A stretch of 64,000 nucleotides of DNA, from positions 1 through 64,000 of the forward strand of contig NZ_JAQTLS010000005.1 in the NCBI RefSeq assembly GCF_028714775.1, written 5' to 3'. The notes under the pieces are model-generated. The model saw nothing but the letters and a program-made list of their open reading frames with translations, had not been told where the DNA came from and did no database searches. The stretch comes from Thiothrix sp. (GTDB lineage Bacteria; Pseudomonadota; Gammaproteobacteria; Thiotrichales; Thiotrichaceae). Of the stretch, positions 42,847 through 51,155 are shown one piece after another; positions within the stretch are counted from its first letter, which is position 1, and each line of letters starts with the position of its first letter. A program made the translations under genes and the position numbers.

Positions 42847-43530
42847 ATGAATATCCTAATCGTAGAAGATGACCGCCAAACCGCCAGCTTCATCCAGAAA
42901 GGCTTGATGGAAAGTGGCTACACCGTTGACCACGCTGCTGATGGCGAGGATGGCTTGCACCTAGCTTCCAACGGCAATTACGACGCGCTGATCGTTGACC
43001 GGATGTTGCCCAAACGCGATGGCCTGTCGCTGATCCAGACCCTGCGCTCGCAAGGTTTCCAGACTCCTGTGCTGATATTGAGCGCTTTGGGCGAAGTCGA
43101 TAACCGCGTGGAAGGTTTACGTGCCGGTGGCGATGATTACTTGGTGAAGCCGTATGCTTTCAGCGAATTGCTGGCACGCCTGCAAGCACTGTTACGCCGC
43201 ACCCAGCCCGTGCAGGAACAAACATTGCTCAAGGTGCGTGACTTGGAAATGGACTTGCTGAAACGCCGCGTGACCCGTGGCGGCACAGTGATTAGCCTGC
43301 AACCGCGTGAATTCAACCTGCTCGAATACCTGATGCGCCACGCCGGGCAAGTTGTGACCCGCACCATGTTGCTGGAAAAGGTTTGGGATTACCATTTCGA
43401 CCCGCAAACCAACGTGATCGACGTACATATCAGCCGCTTGCGCAGCAAAGTCGACAAGGATTTCACCGTGCCATTGCTGCATACCATCCGAGGGGCGGGC
43501 TACCTGCTGCATGATCCAGAAGCTGTTTAA
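42847..43530 (+). CDS. OmpR-family response regulator
   Basis: 227 residues. Receiver with acidic pocket IVEDD and phosphoacceptor Asp51 in LIVDRMLPKRDG, switch Thr/Ser as ILSALG and Lys in LVKPYAF; then a winged helix (ISLQPREFNLLEYLMRHAGQ, VIDVHISRLRSKVD, TIRGAGYLL). Most like the CusR/CzcR/QseB group. It overlaps the kinase gene by 20 bp, and is divergent from the ATP-grasp gene with the 45-bp element between. Confidence 0.94.
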   Translation: MNILIVEDDRQTASFIQKGLMESGYTVDHAADGEDGLHLASNGNYDALIVDRMLPKRDGLSLIQTLRSQGFQTPVLILSALGEVDNRVEGLRAGGDDYLVKPYAFSELLARLQALLRRTQPVQEQTLLKVRDLEMDLLKRRVTRGGTVISLQPREFNLLEYLMRHAGQVVTRTMLLEKVWDYHFDPQTNVIDVHISRLRSKVDKDFTVPLLHTIRGAGYLLHDPEAV

Positions 43531-44878
43531 GACCACCGTTTTCCGCCTGTCGCTGGTGTACGCGCTATTATTCAGCACCGTGGCAGCCGGGGCGTTGGGT
43601 TTCATTTACTGGATGGCGAAATCGCAAATGCAGGAGCAAACCGACACGCGCCTGCAATTGGAAACCGATGCGCTGTTGCACCGTTACCGCACCACGGCGG
43701 TGGAAGGGCTGTTACAGGTCATCCAAATCAGGAATAGCGACGGCGGTTCGCGTTACCTGATTGCCAATCTCGTCAACCGCCAACAGCAAGACTTAACCCG
43801 CGAGCTGGAATTCGACAGCCTCAGTGGCGACCATACCCAAGCATTTACCACCCTGCCCTTGAGCAAAATTACTGGCAACCGCCAACAAAACCAACCGACG
43901 CGCTTATTGCTGACCCTGCTGCCCGGCGGCTACCAACTGCTGGTAGCGACTGACCTCAAGGAACAGCACACCCTGCTCAACCGCTTGCTGTTCACGGTAC
44001 TGACCGCCATTGGGCTGATTTTCACCCTTGCTATTATCGGCGGAAGCTTCATTGGTTATAACGTGCTGCACCGCATCAATGCCGTGGGCAAAACTGCCAA
44101 TGAAATCATCAACGGCAACCTCAACCAGCGGATGCCCGTCACCCGCCGCAATGATGAATTCGACCGACTCAGCCGGGTACTGAACACCATGCTGGAGCGC
44201 ATCAGCCACCTGATGCAAGGGATGCGCGAAGTCACCGACAACCTTGCACACGACCTGCGCAACCCGCTCAACCGCTTGCGCAACCGTTTGGAAGCCAGCC
44301 AATACGAAGCCAGCGAAAAAACCGATTACCCGCAATTGATCCAAGACACCATCCAAGACGTGGACGACCTGATCCGAACATTCAATGCCCTGCTGAGCAT
44401 CGCGCAAATGGAATCCGGCGTGCAGCGCGATGATTGGACAGACGTTGACTTAAGCGCCCTCACCGACGAACTGGCAGAGCTTTACACGGCGGTCGCGGAA
44501 GAACAGGGGCTTACCCTCACCCATCAGGCCGAACCCGGCTTACACACCCACGGCAACCGCCAATTGCTGGCGCAAGCCATTACCAACCTGCTGGATAACG
44601 CAGTCAAATACACACCAGCGGGCGGGGCAATCACCCTCACCGCCGCACGTCATGCCGATCAGATTACCATCGGTGTTGCCGATAACGGGCCGGGGATTCC
44701 TGCGGAACAGCACGGGCAGGTGTTTAAACGTTTCACGCGGTTGGATAATGCCCGCAGTTCCCCCGGTAATGGGCTGGGCTTGAGTTTGGTGAAAGCGGTG
44801 GCGGATTTGCACGGGGCGGAAATCCAGTTGCAGGATAACCAGCCCGGATTGAAGGCGAATCTGATTTTGGCGGGTTAA
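43511..44878 (+). CDS. Two-component sensor histidine kinase
   Basis: 455 residues. Two spans (about 12-34 and about 160-182) bracket a periplasmic sensor of about 125 residues; a HAMP domain follows (NVLHRINAVGKTANEIINGN in part), then HisKA with His in DNLAHDLRNPLNRLRNRLE, and HATPase boxes NLLDNAVKYTPAGG, DNGPGIP and GNGLGLSLVKA. Pairs with the regulator upstream by overlap. The signal sensed is unknown. Confidence 0.93.
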   Translation: MIQKLFKTTVFRLSLVYALLFSTVAAGALGFIYWMAKSQMQEQTDTRLQLETDALLHRYRTTAVEGLLQVIQIRNSDGGSRYLIANLVNRQQQDLTRELEFDSLSGDHTQAFTTLPLSKITGNRQQNQPTRLLLTLLPGGYQLLVATDLKEQHTLLNRLLFTVLTAIGLIFTLAIIGGSFIGYNVLHRINAVGKTANEIINGNLNQRMPVTRRNDEFDRLSRVLNTMLERISHLMQGMREVTDNLAHDLRNPLNRLRNRLEASQYEASEKTDYPQLIQDTIQDVDDLIRTFNALLSIAQMESGVQRDDWTDVDLSALTDELAELYTAVAEEQGLTLTHQAEPGLHTHGNRQLLAQAITNLLDNAVKYTPAGGAITLTAARHADQITIGVADNGPGIPAEQHGQVFKRFTRLDNARSSPGNGLGLSLVKAVADLHGAEIQLQDNQPGLKANLILAG

Positions 44879-44968
44879 CGCTGCTGAGATAATTGCCGGT
44901 ATGACGCTGAATCCCCTTATGAAAAAGCGTACTATTCACCCACGCTGATGATTTTTTAGGAACAAGTG

Positions 44969-45328
44969 ATGGCAACTATCCAGTTTCGCGGCGACGATGC
45001 CGCATTCATGCAAGACTTATCCGCACAACTCACCGATGACCTGCAACGGGTCGGGCTGGATGCGGATGTGCAGCTCACGACACCAATCAATGAAGAAACG
45101 ACACGCGGCGATCCAGTCATCTGGGGTGTAGTGGCAACGGCAGTGGCTGCTGGTGGTGCACTCACGGCATTTCTGGGCAAGGATGGCGGTTTGTCGGCAC
45201 TGGCGAAGGTGCTGGAAAAGTATATCGAAAGCCGCAAGGTGGAAGTCAATATCGAAACCGATGATGGTAAGAAAGTGAAGGTTAGCGGGTCATTAACGGC
45301 GATTAAGGCGGTGTTGAAGGAAGTTTGA
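44969..45328 (+). CDS. EACC1-like effector-associated protein
   Basis: 119 residues from ATG 44969 (AGGAAC upstream; a GTG one codon before is possible). The layout, an N-terminal strand-helix with DDAAFMQDLSAQLTDDLQ, a hydrophobic helix (VIWGVVATAVAAGGALTAFLG), a long amphipathic helix (LAKVLEKYIESRK) and a final beta hairpin (VEVNIETDDGKKVKVSGS), fits the 'effector-associated constant component 1' family that accompanies NTP-dependent conflict effectors. It is 69 bp upstream of the CHAT-STAND gene, on the same strand, separated only by an interspersed repeat. The hydrophobic helix may insert in a membrane. Family call is by pattern memory, not search. Confidence 0.7.
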   Translation: MATIQFRGDDAAFMQDLSAQLTDDLQRVGLDADVQLTTPINEETTRGDPVIWGVVATAVAAGGALTAFLGKDGGLSALAKVLEKYIESRKVEVNIETDDGKKVKVSGSLTAIKAVLKEV

Positions 45329-45330
45329 AT

Positions 45331-45381
45331 ACCCTCACCCCCAGCCCCTCTCCCGCGAAGCGGTAGAGGGGAGCAAGAGAA
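45331..45381. repeat. Interspersed C-rich intergenic repeat, copy 2
   Basis: Matches the 28357-28406 element (ACCCTCACCCC, CCCCTCTCCCGCG, AGCGG, AGAGAA). The CCCCTCT arm pairs with AGAGGGG after the CGCGAAGCGG turn, giving a hairpin of about 7 bp or more. It lies between the EACC1-like and CHAT-STAND genes. Confidence 0.75.
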
Positions 45382-45397
45382 GAACGGAGAGAGTTTC

Positions 45398-48325
45398 ATG
45401 CAGCATTACACATTGGAATTGTTCCGCAAGGATGACTCGCGCTTTGAGTTGCGGGTGTGGGATAGCACATGGTTAACGTTTCCGCCGATTGAGCAGGTGG
45501 AGATTGATGCGCTGTTGGCATTGGCGGCGGAAAATTACCGTGTGAATGCGCCCGATCTGGAACAACGCGGGCAAGACCTGTTTGGTTGGGTCGATCGGCA
45601 CAGTAATGGCTGGTTGCGGCGGGTACGCGCCATGCAGCAGCCGATGACCTTGGTGCTGGATGTGCGCGAAGCGGGTTTGCGGCATTTGCCGTGGGAATTG
45701 TTGCATGACGGGGCGCAGTTTTTGTGTGCAGACCCGTTCCAGTGGTTTACGCCGTTGCGGCGCGTGACTTCCGCCGAACGCAAACACGACTGGCAGCCGC
45801 AAAAGCGTCAGCTTGGGGTGTTGTTCATGGCGAGTTCGCCGGAGGATGTGCAGCCGGTGCTGGATTTCGAGGCGGAAGAGTCCGGTATTCTGCAAGCGAC
45901 GGCACGCAAGCCGCTGGATTTGCAGGTCGAAGAAAGCGGTTCCTTGCAAGGCTTGGCAGAGCGGCTGACGGAACGTGACGATAGCCCGGATGTGATCCAT
46001 TTCAGCGGTCATGCCGACATTGACAAAGCCAGCGGTCAGCCGGTGTTTTTGCTGGAAGATGAACTGGGTCGGTGCGCCCCCGCTACCCCGCAAGCACTGG
46101 CGAAGACCTTGCGGGATGCGAACAGTGCGCCGCGTGTGGTGTTCCTGTCCGGTTGCCGTACCGGGGAATCCAGCCAGCAAGACGGTATGTTGTCGTTCAG
46201 CGAACAAGTGGTGACGGCGGGTGTGCCGGTAGTGCTGGGCTGGGCATTGCCAGTGGGCGATATGGCGGCTTCGCAAGCGGCGGCAGCGTTGTATGACAAG
46301 TTGGCGACCGGCTTTGCGATTGCCGAGGCGGTGGCATTGGCTCGGCAGGCATTGCTGGAAAATCATTCGCCCTATTGGCATTTGTTGCGCTGTTACGTGG
46401 ACGGTTCGGCACTGAATCCGTTGGTGGCGAAAGGCAAGCTGCGGTTGCGTCCGCATGATACGCCACAACAGTTTCTGGATGCGGGCGGGCGTGTGCCAGT
46501 GTGTGCGCGGACGGCGTTTATCGGGCGGCGGCGTTTGTTGCAACGCAGTTTGGGGTGCTTGCGGGCATGGCAGGGGGATGAGGCGTATGCCGAGGGTATC
46601 CTGTTGCACGGCATGGGTGGGCTGGGCAAAAGCAGCACGGCGGCACGGCTGATTGACCGTTTGCGTAACAGCCACGATGCGGTGGTGTGTTACGGCGGGC
46701 TGGATGAAACCGTGCTGGTGGCGGCACTCGGCAAGGCATTGCCCAAGGCGCAAAGCCTGCTGAACGACGCCGGACAAACGCTGGAACAACGCCTGCGTGA
46801 ATTGTTCGAGCCGGAAGACAACCAGCTGTGTGCAAAACCGTTGCTGCTGGTGTTTGACGATTTCGAGCAAAACATCCCGCTGGAGCGGCGCAAGCTGGGG
46901 CAGGCAGATTACCATCCGGCGAGTCTGGCGGTGTTGTATACCGTGTTGCAAGCGATCCACGATAGCCAGAGTGACACGCGGGTAATTGTCACCAGCCGCT
47001 TTGACGTGCCAGTACCGCGCCCGTGCCGCTTGCATACCGAGAACCCGCAAACCCTGCACGCTGCCGACCTGAAGAAAAAGCTGGCGCAATTGCCGGGTTT
47101 GTTGCCAGTCACCACGGGCAATGGGCATGAAAGGGATGCGGAAAATGCTTTGCGCTTGCGGGCGGTGGAGGTGGCGGCGGGCAATCCGCGTTTGTTGGAA
47201 TGGCTGCATGGCGTGTTGCAAGAGCGCAGCCTGCCGGTCAGTGCCTTGCTCGACAAGCTGGAACAGGAAGAGGCGCGATTCCGCGAAGACGTGCTGATCA
47301 ACGAGTTGGTGGACGCGCAAACGCCCGCCGTGCGCCATACGCTTGCCTGTGCCGCGCTCTATCGCCTGCCCGTGGTGCTTGCCGCCATCGAAGCCCTGAG
47401 TGCTGACCCACAAACCGCGCAACACCTGCAAACCGCCGCCCGCGTCGGGCTGGTGGAAATCACCCCTACGCCCGACGGCGACCACTACTTCGTCTCCAAC
47501 CTGCTGGACAATGCGCTCGCCGAAACCCTTGATGTTAGCGAACGCCAGCCACTCGCCGCCAAAGCCAGCCAATATTTGTTTGAAGCCACCAAAGACGGCA
47601 GGCCGGAAGCGTGGAGTGTGGAAGTCGTGCGGCTGGCAGTGTTGGGGCAAGAGCAAGGCATTGCGGTGGAAGTCGGTCACTCCCTTGCGGACACGATGTA
47701 TTGGGCTAATCGCTACCGTGAAGCCCTAAACTTGTGCCAACAAATACTCACACTGGGCGAAGATTTCAGGATTCTGACTACGCTCACCCGTGCGGAGCAA
47801 AGCCTCGGTAGCGGTGCTGATGCGGTGCAGCACATTGAACGAGCGGTACAACTGCTCCCTGTTGACAAAACAACGCTTTCTGACGCGATGCTAAAGGAGA
47901 CTGCCTTCACAATGGGGGCTTTTGCCGACATCCTGCAAGCGCGGGGGCAACTCGACGACGCTCTCAACATCCGGCAGACAGAGCAACTCCCGGTCTATGA
48001 GAAGCTCGGCGATGTGCGCTCAAAAGCGGTGACGATGGGGAAGATCGCCGACATCCTGCAAGCGCGGGGGCAACTCGACGACGCTCTCAACATCCGGCAG
48101 ACAGAGCAACTCCCGGTCTATGAGAAGCTCGGCGATGTGCGCTCAAAAGCGGTGACGATGTGGTGGATTGCCACTTTGTTATGGGCAAAAGACCCTAATG
48201 CCCATCGGGAACGTATCCGTGAATTGCTTTGCCAAGCCAAGCAAGATTTTCTGCGGATGCGCTTGCCAGAAGCAGATTCAATCCAGAAGTTCATAGAAAG
48301 CTACGGTTTAACCTGCGATCAATAA
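45398..48325 (+). CDS. CHAT protease-STAND NTPase-TPR conflict protein
   Basis: 975 residues. Residues about 85-340 are a CHAT (caspase-like) domain with catalytic His205 (VIHFSGHAD) and Cys253 (VVFLSGCRTGE). A STAND-type NTPase follows: P-loop LHGMGGLGKSSTA with Lys411, Walker B LLLVFDDFE (482-490), VIVTSR (529-534) and the GNPRLL motif. The C-terminal about 250 residues are helical repeats; two are the same 41-residue unit, encoded by a perfect 114-bp repeat. STAND proteins act as switches that oligomerise when the repeats sense a trigger; a CHAT effector would then cut target proteins. With the EACC1-like gene it forms a candidate antiviral or self-recognition system. All catalytic residues appear intact. 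Confidence 0.88.
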   Translation: MQHYTLELFRKDDSRFELRVWDSTWLTFPPIEQVEIDALLALAAENYRVNAPDLEQRGQDLFGWVDRHSNGWLRRVRAMQQPMTLVLDVREAGLRHLPWELLHDGAQFLCADPFQWFTPLRRVTSAERKHDWQPQKRQLGVLFMASSPEDVQPVLDFEAEESGILQATARKPLDLQVEESGSLQGLAERLTERDDSPDVIHFSGHADIDKASGQPVFLLEDELGRCAPATPQALAKTLRDANSAPRVVFLSGCRTGESSQQDGMLSFSEQVVTAGVPVVLGWALPVGDMAASQAAAALYDKLATGFAIAEAVALARQALLENHSPYWHLLRCYVDGSALNPLVAKGKLRLRPHDTPQQFLDAGGRVPVCARTAFIGRRRLLQRSLGCLRAWQGDEAYAEGILLHGMGGLGKSSTAARLIDRLRNSHDAVVCYGGLDETVLVAALGKALPKAQSLLNDAGQTLEQRLRELFEPEDNQLCAKPLLLVFDDFEQNIPLERRKLGQADYHPASLAVLYTVLQAIHDSQSDTRVIVTSRFDVPVPRPCRLHTENPQTLHAADLKKKLAQLPGLLPVTTGNGHERDAENALRLRAVEVAAGNPRLLEWLHGVLQERSLPVSALLDKLEQEEARFREDVLINELVDAQTPAVRHTLACAALYRLPVVLAAIEALSADPQTAQHLQTAARVGLVEITPTPDGDHYFVSNLLDNALAETLDVSERQPLAAKASQYLFEATKDGRPEAWSVEVVRLAVLGQEQGIAVEVGHSLADTMYWANRYREALNLCQQILTLGEDFRILTTLTRAEQSLGSGADAVQHIERAVQLLPVDKTTLSDAMLKETAFTMGAFADILQARGQLDDALNIRQTEQLPVYEKLGDVRSKAVTMGKIADILQARGQLDDALNIRQTEQLPVYEKLGDVRSKAVTMWWIATLLWAKDPNAHRERIRELLCQAKQDFLRMRLPEADSIQKFIESYGLTCDQ
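47924..48160 (+). repeat. Perfect tandem duplication in the TPR region
   Basis: The 114 bp at 47924-48037 recur without a single change at 48047-48160, a period of 123 bp or 41 codons. Each encodes a TPR-like unit (ADILQARGQLDDALNIRQTE and following). Absence of even silent changes means a very recent duplication or ongoing conversion. Confidence 0.97.
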
Positions 48326-48342
48326 CTCCCCTCTCGCTCCCT

Positions 48343-48360
48343 GCCCCCCTTGCGGGGGGC
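48343..48360 (+). terminator. Strong GC hairpin after the CHAT-STAND gene
   Basis: GCCCCCC-TTGC-GGGGGGC is a perfect 7-bp GC stem 17 bp after the stop. No T-run follows, so termination is uncertain; it may instead be another member of the C-rich intergenic repeats. Confidence 0.4.
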
Positions 48361-48415
48361 GAAGTGCCGCGTTCAAGCGGCTGGAATGGGCCGGGGATGG
48401 GGGTGGCGGGTTCCC

Positions 48416-48829
48416 CTAACGTTTCACCGCATCCTGCATAATACTGTTCGCCGTATCCACCGTCGCACGGTTAACCGCCTGCACCAAATCATTGGTCGGA
48501 ATCGGCATCCCGTTGATCATCATGGAAGTGGGGGTATTGGCGTATTCGCCCAGCGTATTGCGCACATCCATGTCTTGGCTGCTCAGGCCGTAAATGCACA
48601 CTGCCTGTGAAACTTCGCCGGGAGCTTGCCCGACCAACGCGAAATCAAGGCTCACTTGCAGTTGCACGCCTTTTTGTTCCATCTGCTTTTCGCCTTGCCA
48701 AAGCACCCCTTTGTTGCCCGCCAATGCTACTGTGACTGCCTTGCAGGTATTGATGGGGCTATCCAATGCATGACCACCGGAACAGCCAGCCAGTATCCCA
48801 AACAACAAAATCAAGCCCAGCGTGCGCAT
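48416..48829 (-). CDS. Lipoprotein of unknown function
   Basis: 137 residues with a signal peptide ending LFGILAGCSGG, where LAGC is a lipobox. The mature protein has cysteines at NTCKAVTV and AVCIYGL and no known domain; a C-terminal helix VQAVNRATVDTANSIMQDA is evident. Divergent from the TraR/DksA gene with 66 bp between. Confidence 0.65.
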   Translation of the reverse strand: MRTLGLILLFGILAGCSGGHALDSPINTCKAVTVALAGNKGVLWQGEKQMEQKGVQLQVSLDFALVGQAPGEVSQAVCIYGLSSQDMDVRNTLGEYANTPTSMMINGMPIPTNDLVQAVNRATVDTANSIMQDAVKR

Positions 48830-48895
48830 TTTACGTGTTCTCCCTTGCCTTTCATCAACCCGAAAACCCGATTATGGGTTATGATCAAACTATGA

Positions 48896-49231
48896 ATGGA
48901 TGTAATGAGAACAGAAAACATGTACGAAGAAAAGCATAAGCAATTAAAAGAGTTGGAAAAAGTCCTCACTGAGCGCGTGGATGGCTTGGCTCGGGATTTG
49001 AGCAGTACGCACAGCGCCGACTCTGCTGAACAAGTGACGGAGCGTGAAAATGAAGACGTGCTACGCAACTTGCAAGAAGAAACCAAGATGGAACTGCAAC
49101 AGGTGCGTGCCGCGCTGAAGCGCCTTGATGCCGGTGAATATGGCGTGTGCGCCAGTTGTGGGGCAGACATCAGCCCTGCACGCCTGCAAGCATTGCCTTA
49201 TGCAACCTTGTGTATCCACTGCGCAAAATAA
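48896..49231 (+). CDS. TraR/DksA-type zinc-finger protein
   Basis: 111 residues if read from ATG 48896; ATGs at 48905 and 48920 are equally possible. An N-terminal coiled coil (YEEKHKQLKELEKVLTERVD) leads to the DksA-type finger with cysteines in YGVCASCGADI and ATLCIHCAK. Full DksA is about 150 residues with DxxDxA at the coiled-coil tip, which is lacking here, so this is a short DksA/YbiI-like protein that may bind the RNA polymerase secondary channel. Confidence 0.85.
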   Translation: MDVMRTENMYEEKHKQLKELEKVLTERVDGLARDLSSTHSADSAEQVTERENEDVLRNLQEETKMELQQVRAALKRLDAGEYGVCASCGADISPARLQALPYATLCIHCAK

Positions 49232-49335
49232 AATCAGATTGGCGGCTTATCCGTTGGTATTTTTCGTGCAGGCAAAGTGAAAGTGCTTACAGTAAAATGG
49301 CACAGTTTTCACTTACCCCATGAACGGAGATATAC

Positions 49336-49632
49336 ATGAAATTAGCCGTCGGTTTTGTTATCGCTTTGAGCTTTGCCTTAAGCGCCTGTACTGCTGTTGC
49401 CCCACCGATGCCTACCGCACCAGTCGCAACCCAAGCTGCTACCCGTGCCACTAACCCCGCTTCCATGAACTGCATACAAAATCATGGCAAGCTGGAAATC
49501 GTTCAAACCCCTGAAGGCGAAAAAGGCGAATGCGTGCTGCCTAGCGGCAAACGTTGCGACGAATGGGAAATGTTCCGGGGCAACTGCCCGACCCGCACGG
49601 TCAATGTTGGCATGAAAAAGTTCGGCCTCTAA
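49336..49632 (+). CDS. DUF333 lipoprotein
   Basis: 98 residues. Signal peptide with lipobox LSAC (Cys18), an Ala/Pro/Thr-rich spacer, then the DUF333 core ASMNCIQNHGKLEIV and ECVLPSGKRCDEWEMFRGNC. DUF333 is sometimes labelled 'putative hemolysin' without good evidence. GGAGATATAC just upstream is the ribosome site. Convergent with spoVR. Confidence 0.88.
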   Translation: MKLAVGFVIALSFALSACTAVAPPMPTAPVATQAATRATNPASMNCIQNHGKLEIVQTPEGEKGECVLPSGKRCDEWEMFRGNCPTRTVNVGMKKFGL

Positions 49633-49637
49633 GCCGC

Positions 49638-51155
49638 TCAAGCACCAACATCCCCCACCAGATGGTAACTACGCACACTGCGCCCATCTGGCTCTACCGA
49701 ATGCAGATGCACGTCATAACCCCACAAACGATGGACGTGGCGTAGCATCTCGTTCACCTCCCCGTGCAAGGGGCGGCGGTTATTCAAGGTATGCTGTAAG
49801 GTCAGCGAACGGTCGCCGCGCACATTAACGTTGTACACCTGAATATCCGGCTCTTGGTGGCTCAGGTTGTATTGCTGCGAAAGCATTTCCCGCACCTGCC
49901 GATAACCGTCGTCATTATGGATCGCGGCAATGTCGATGGTGTTCTTACGGTCATCGTCTTCCAGCGCGAATAGGTGGAAATCGCGGATCACCTTGGGCGA
50001 CAGGAATTGCAGGATGAAACTTTCATCGCGGTAATTGCGCATCACCCGATCCAAGGTCGCAATCCAGTCGGAACCGGCAATATCCGGGAACCACTGCCTA
50101 TCCTCATCGGTGGGCTTTTCGCAGATACGGCGTATGTCTTTCATCATCGCAAAACCCAGCGCATACGGGTTGATGCCGGAATAATACGGGCTATCAAAAC
50201 CGGGCTGCATCACCACATTGGTATGCGAAGTGAGGAATTCCATCATGAACCCTTCATTCACCAGCCCTTCGTCGTACAGTTCGTTGAGGATGGTGTAATG
50301 CCAGAAGGTTGCCCAGCCTTCATTCATCACCTGCGTCTGGCGTTGTGGGTAGAAATACTGCGCAACTTTACGCACGATGCGGATGATTTCGCGCTGCCAG
50401 ATTTCCAGTGACGGGGAATTTTTCTCGATGAAATACAGGATATTTTCCTGAGGTTCTGACGGGAAGCGCCCCACGGCTTTAGCCGCCTCTTCATTGACGC
50501 GGTTACGGTGCGGCAAAGTACGCCACAAGTCATTCAAGTGTTGCTGGATGTACAACTCACGCTCTTGCTGCCGCGCCATTTCTTCCGTCGCGGAAATCGG
50601 CGATGGGCGCTTGTAACGGTCAACCCCGTAATTCATCAGCGCATGGCAAGAATCCAGCAGCATTTCCACCGCTTCCACCCCAAAGCGCTCTTCGCACTGG
50701 CGGATGTAATTCTTGGCAAACATCAAATAGTCGATGATGGCTTCCGCGTCCGTCCACGCCCGGAACAAGTAATTGCCCTTGAAAAAGGAATTGTGACCGT
50801 AACAGGCGTGCGCAATCACCAGCGCTTGCATGGTCAGGGTATTTTCTTCCATCAAATAAGCGATGCACGGGTTGGAATTGATGACGATTTCATACGCCAA
50901 CCCCATGCGTCCCCGGCTGTAGTTTTGCTCCACATTGACGAAATGTTTGCCATAAGACCAGTGATTGTAAAATACCGGCATCCCGATGGAAGCATAAGCA
51001 TCCATCATCTGGTCGGAACGGATGATCTCAATCTGGTTCGGGTAAGTGTCGAGCCGGAACTTTTCCTTGGCAATGCGCCCGATTTCGCGGTTATAGGTTT
51101 CGATGGTCTCGAATGTCCATTCCGAACTGGTGGAAATGTAGCGTTTCTCGTCCAT
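49638..51155 (-). CDS. SpoVR family protein (YcgB-like)
   Basis: 505 residues, similar in length to E. coli YcgB (510). MPVFYNHWSYGKHF, SNPCIAYLMEENTLTMQALV (in part), HACYGHNSFFKGN and VMNEGWATFWHYTILN are hallmark blocks with conserved His and Glu. Its role is unknown but it is cotranscribed with prkA and yeaH in many proteobacteria and belongs to the stationary-phase or nitrogen stress response. The ATG overlaps the yeaH stop by 1 bp (TAATG). Confidence 0.95.
   Translation of the reverse strand: MDEKRYISTSSEWTFETIETYNREIGRIAKEKFRLDTYPNQIEIIRSDQMMDAYASIGMPVFYNHWSYGKHFVNVEQNYSRGRMGLAYEIVINSNPCIAYLMEENTLTMQALVIAHACYGHNSFFKGNYLFRAWTDAEAIIDYLMFAKNYIRQCEERFGVEAVEMLLDSCHALMNYGVDRYKRPSPISATEEMARQQERELYIQQHLNDLWRTLPHRNRVNEEAAKAVGRFPSEPQENILYFIEKNSPSLEIWQREIIRIVRKVAQYFYPQRQTQVMNEGWATFWHYTILNELYDEGLVNEGFMMEFLTSHTNVVMQPGFDSPYYSGINPYALGFAMMKDIRRICEKPTDEDRQWFPDIAGSDWIATLDRVMRNYRDESFILQFLSPKVIRDFHLFALEDDDRKNTIDIAAIHNDDGYRQVREMLSQQYNLSHQEPDIQVYNVNVRGDRSLTLQHTLNNRRPLHGEVNEMLRHVHRLWGYDVHLHSVEPDGRSVRSYHLVGDVGA

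Noticed and set aside
45473-47680. 735-residue open frame opposite the CHAT-STAND gene
   Set aside because: Long but antisense, with His/Gln/Arg-rich content and no motif, while the forward frame has intact CHAT and STAND motifs.
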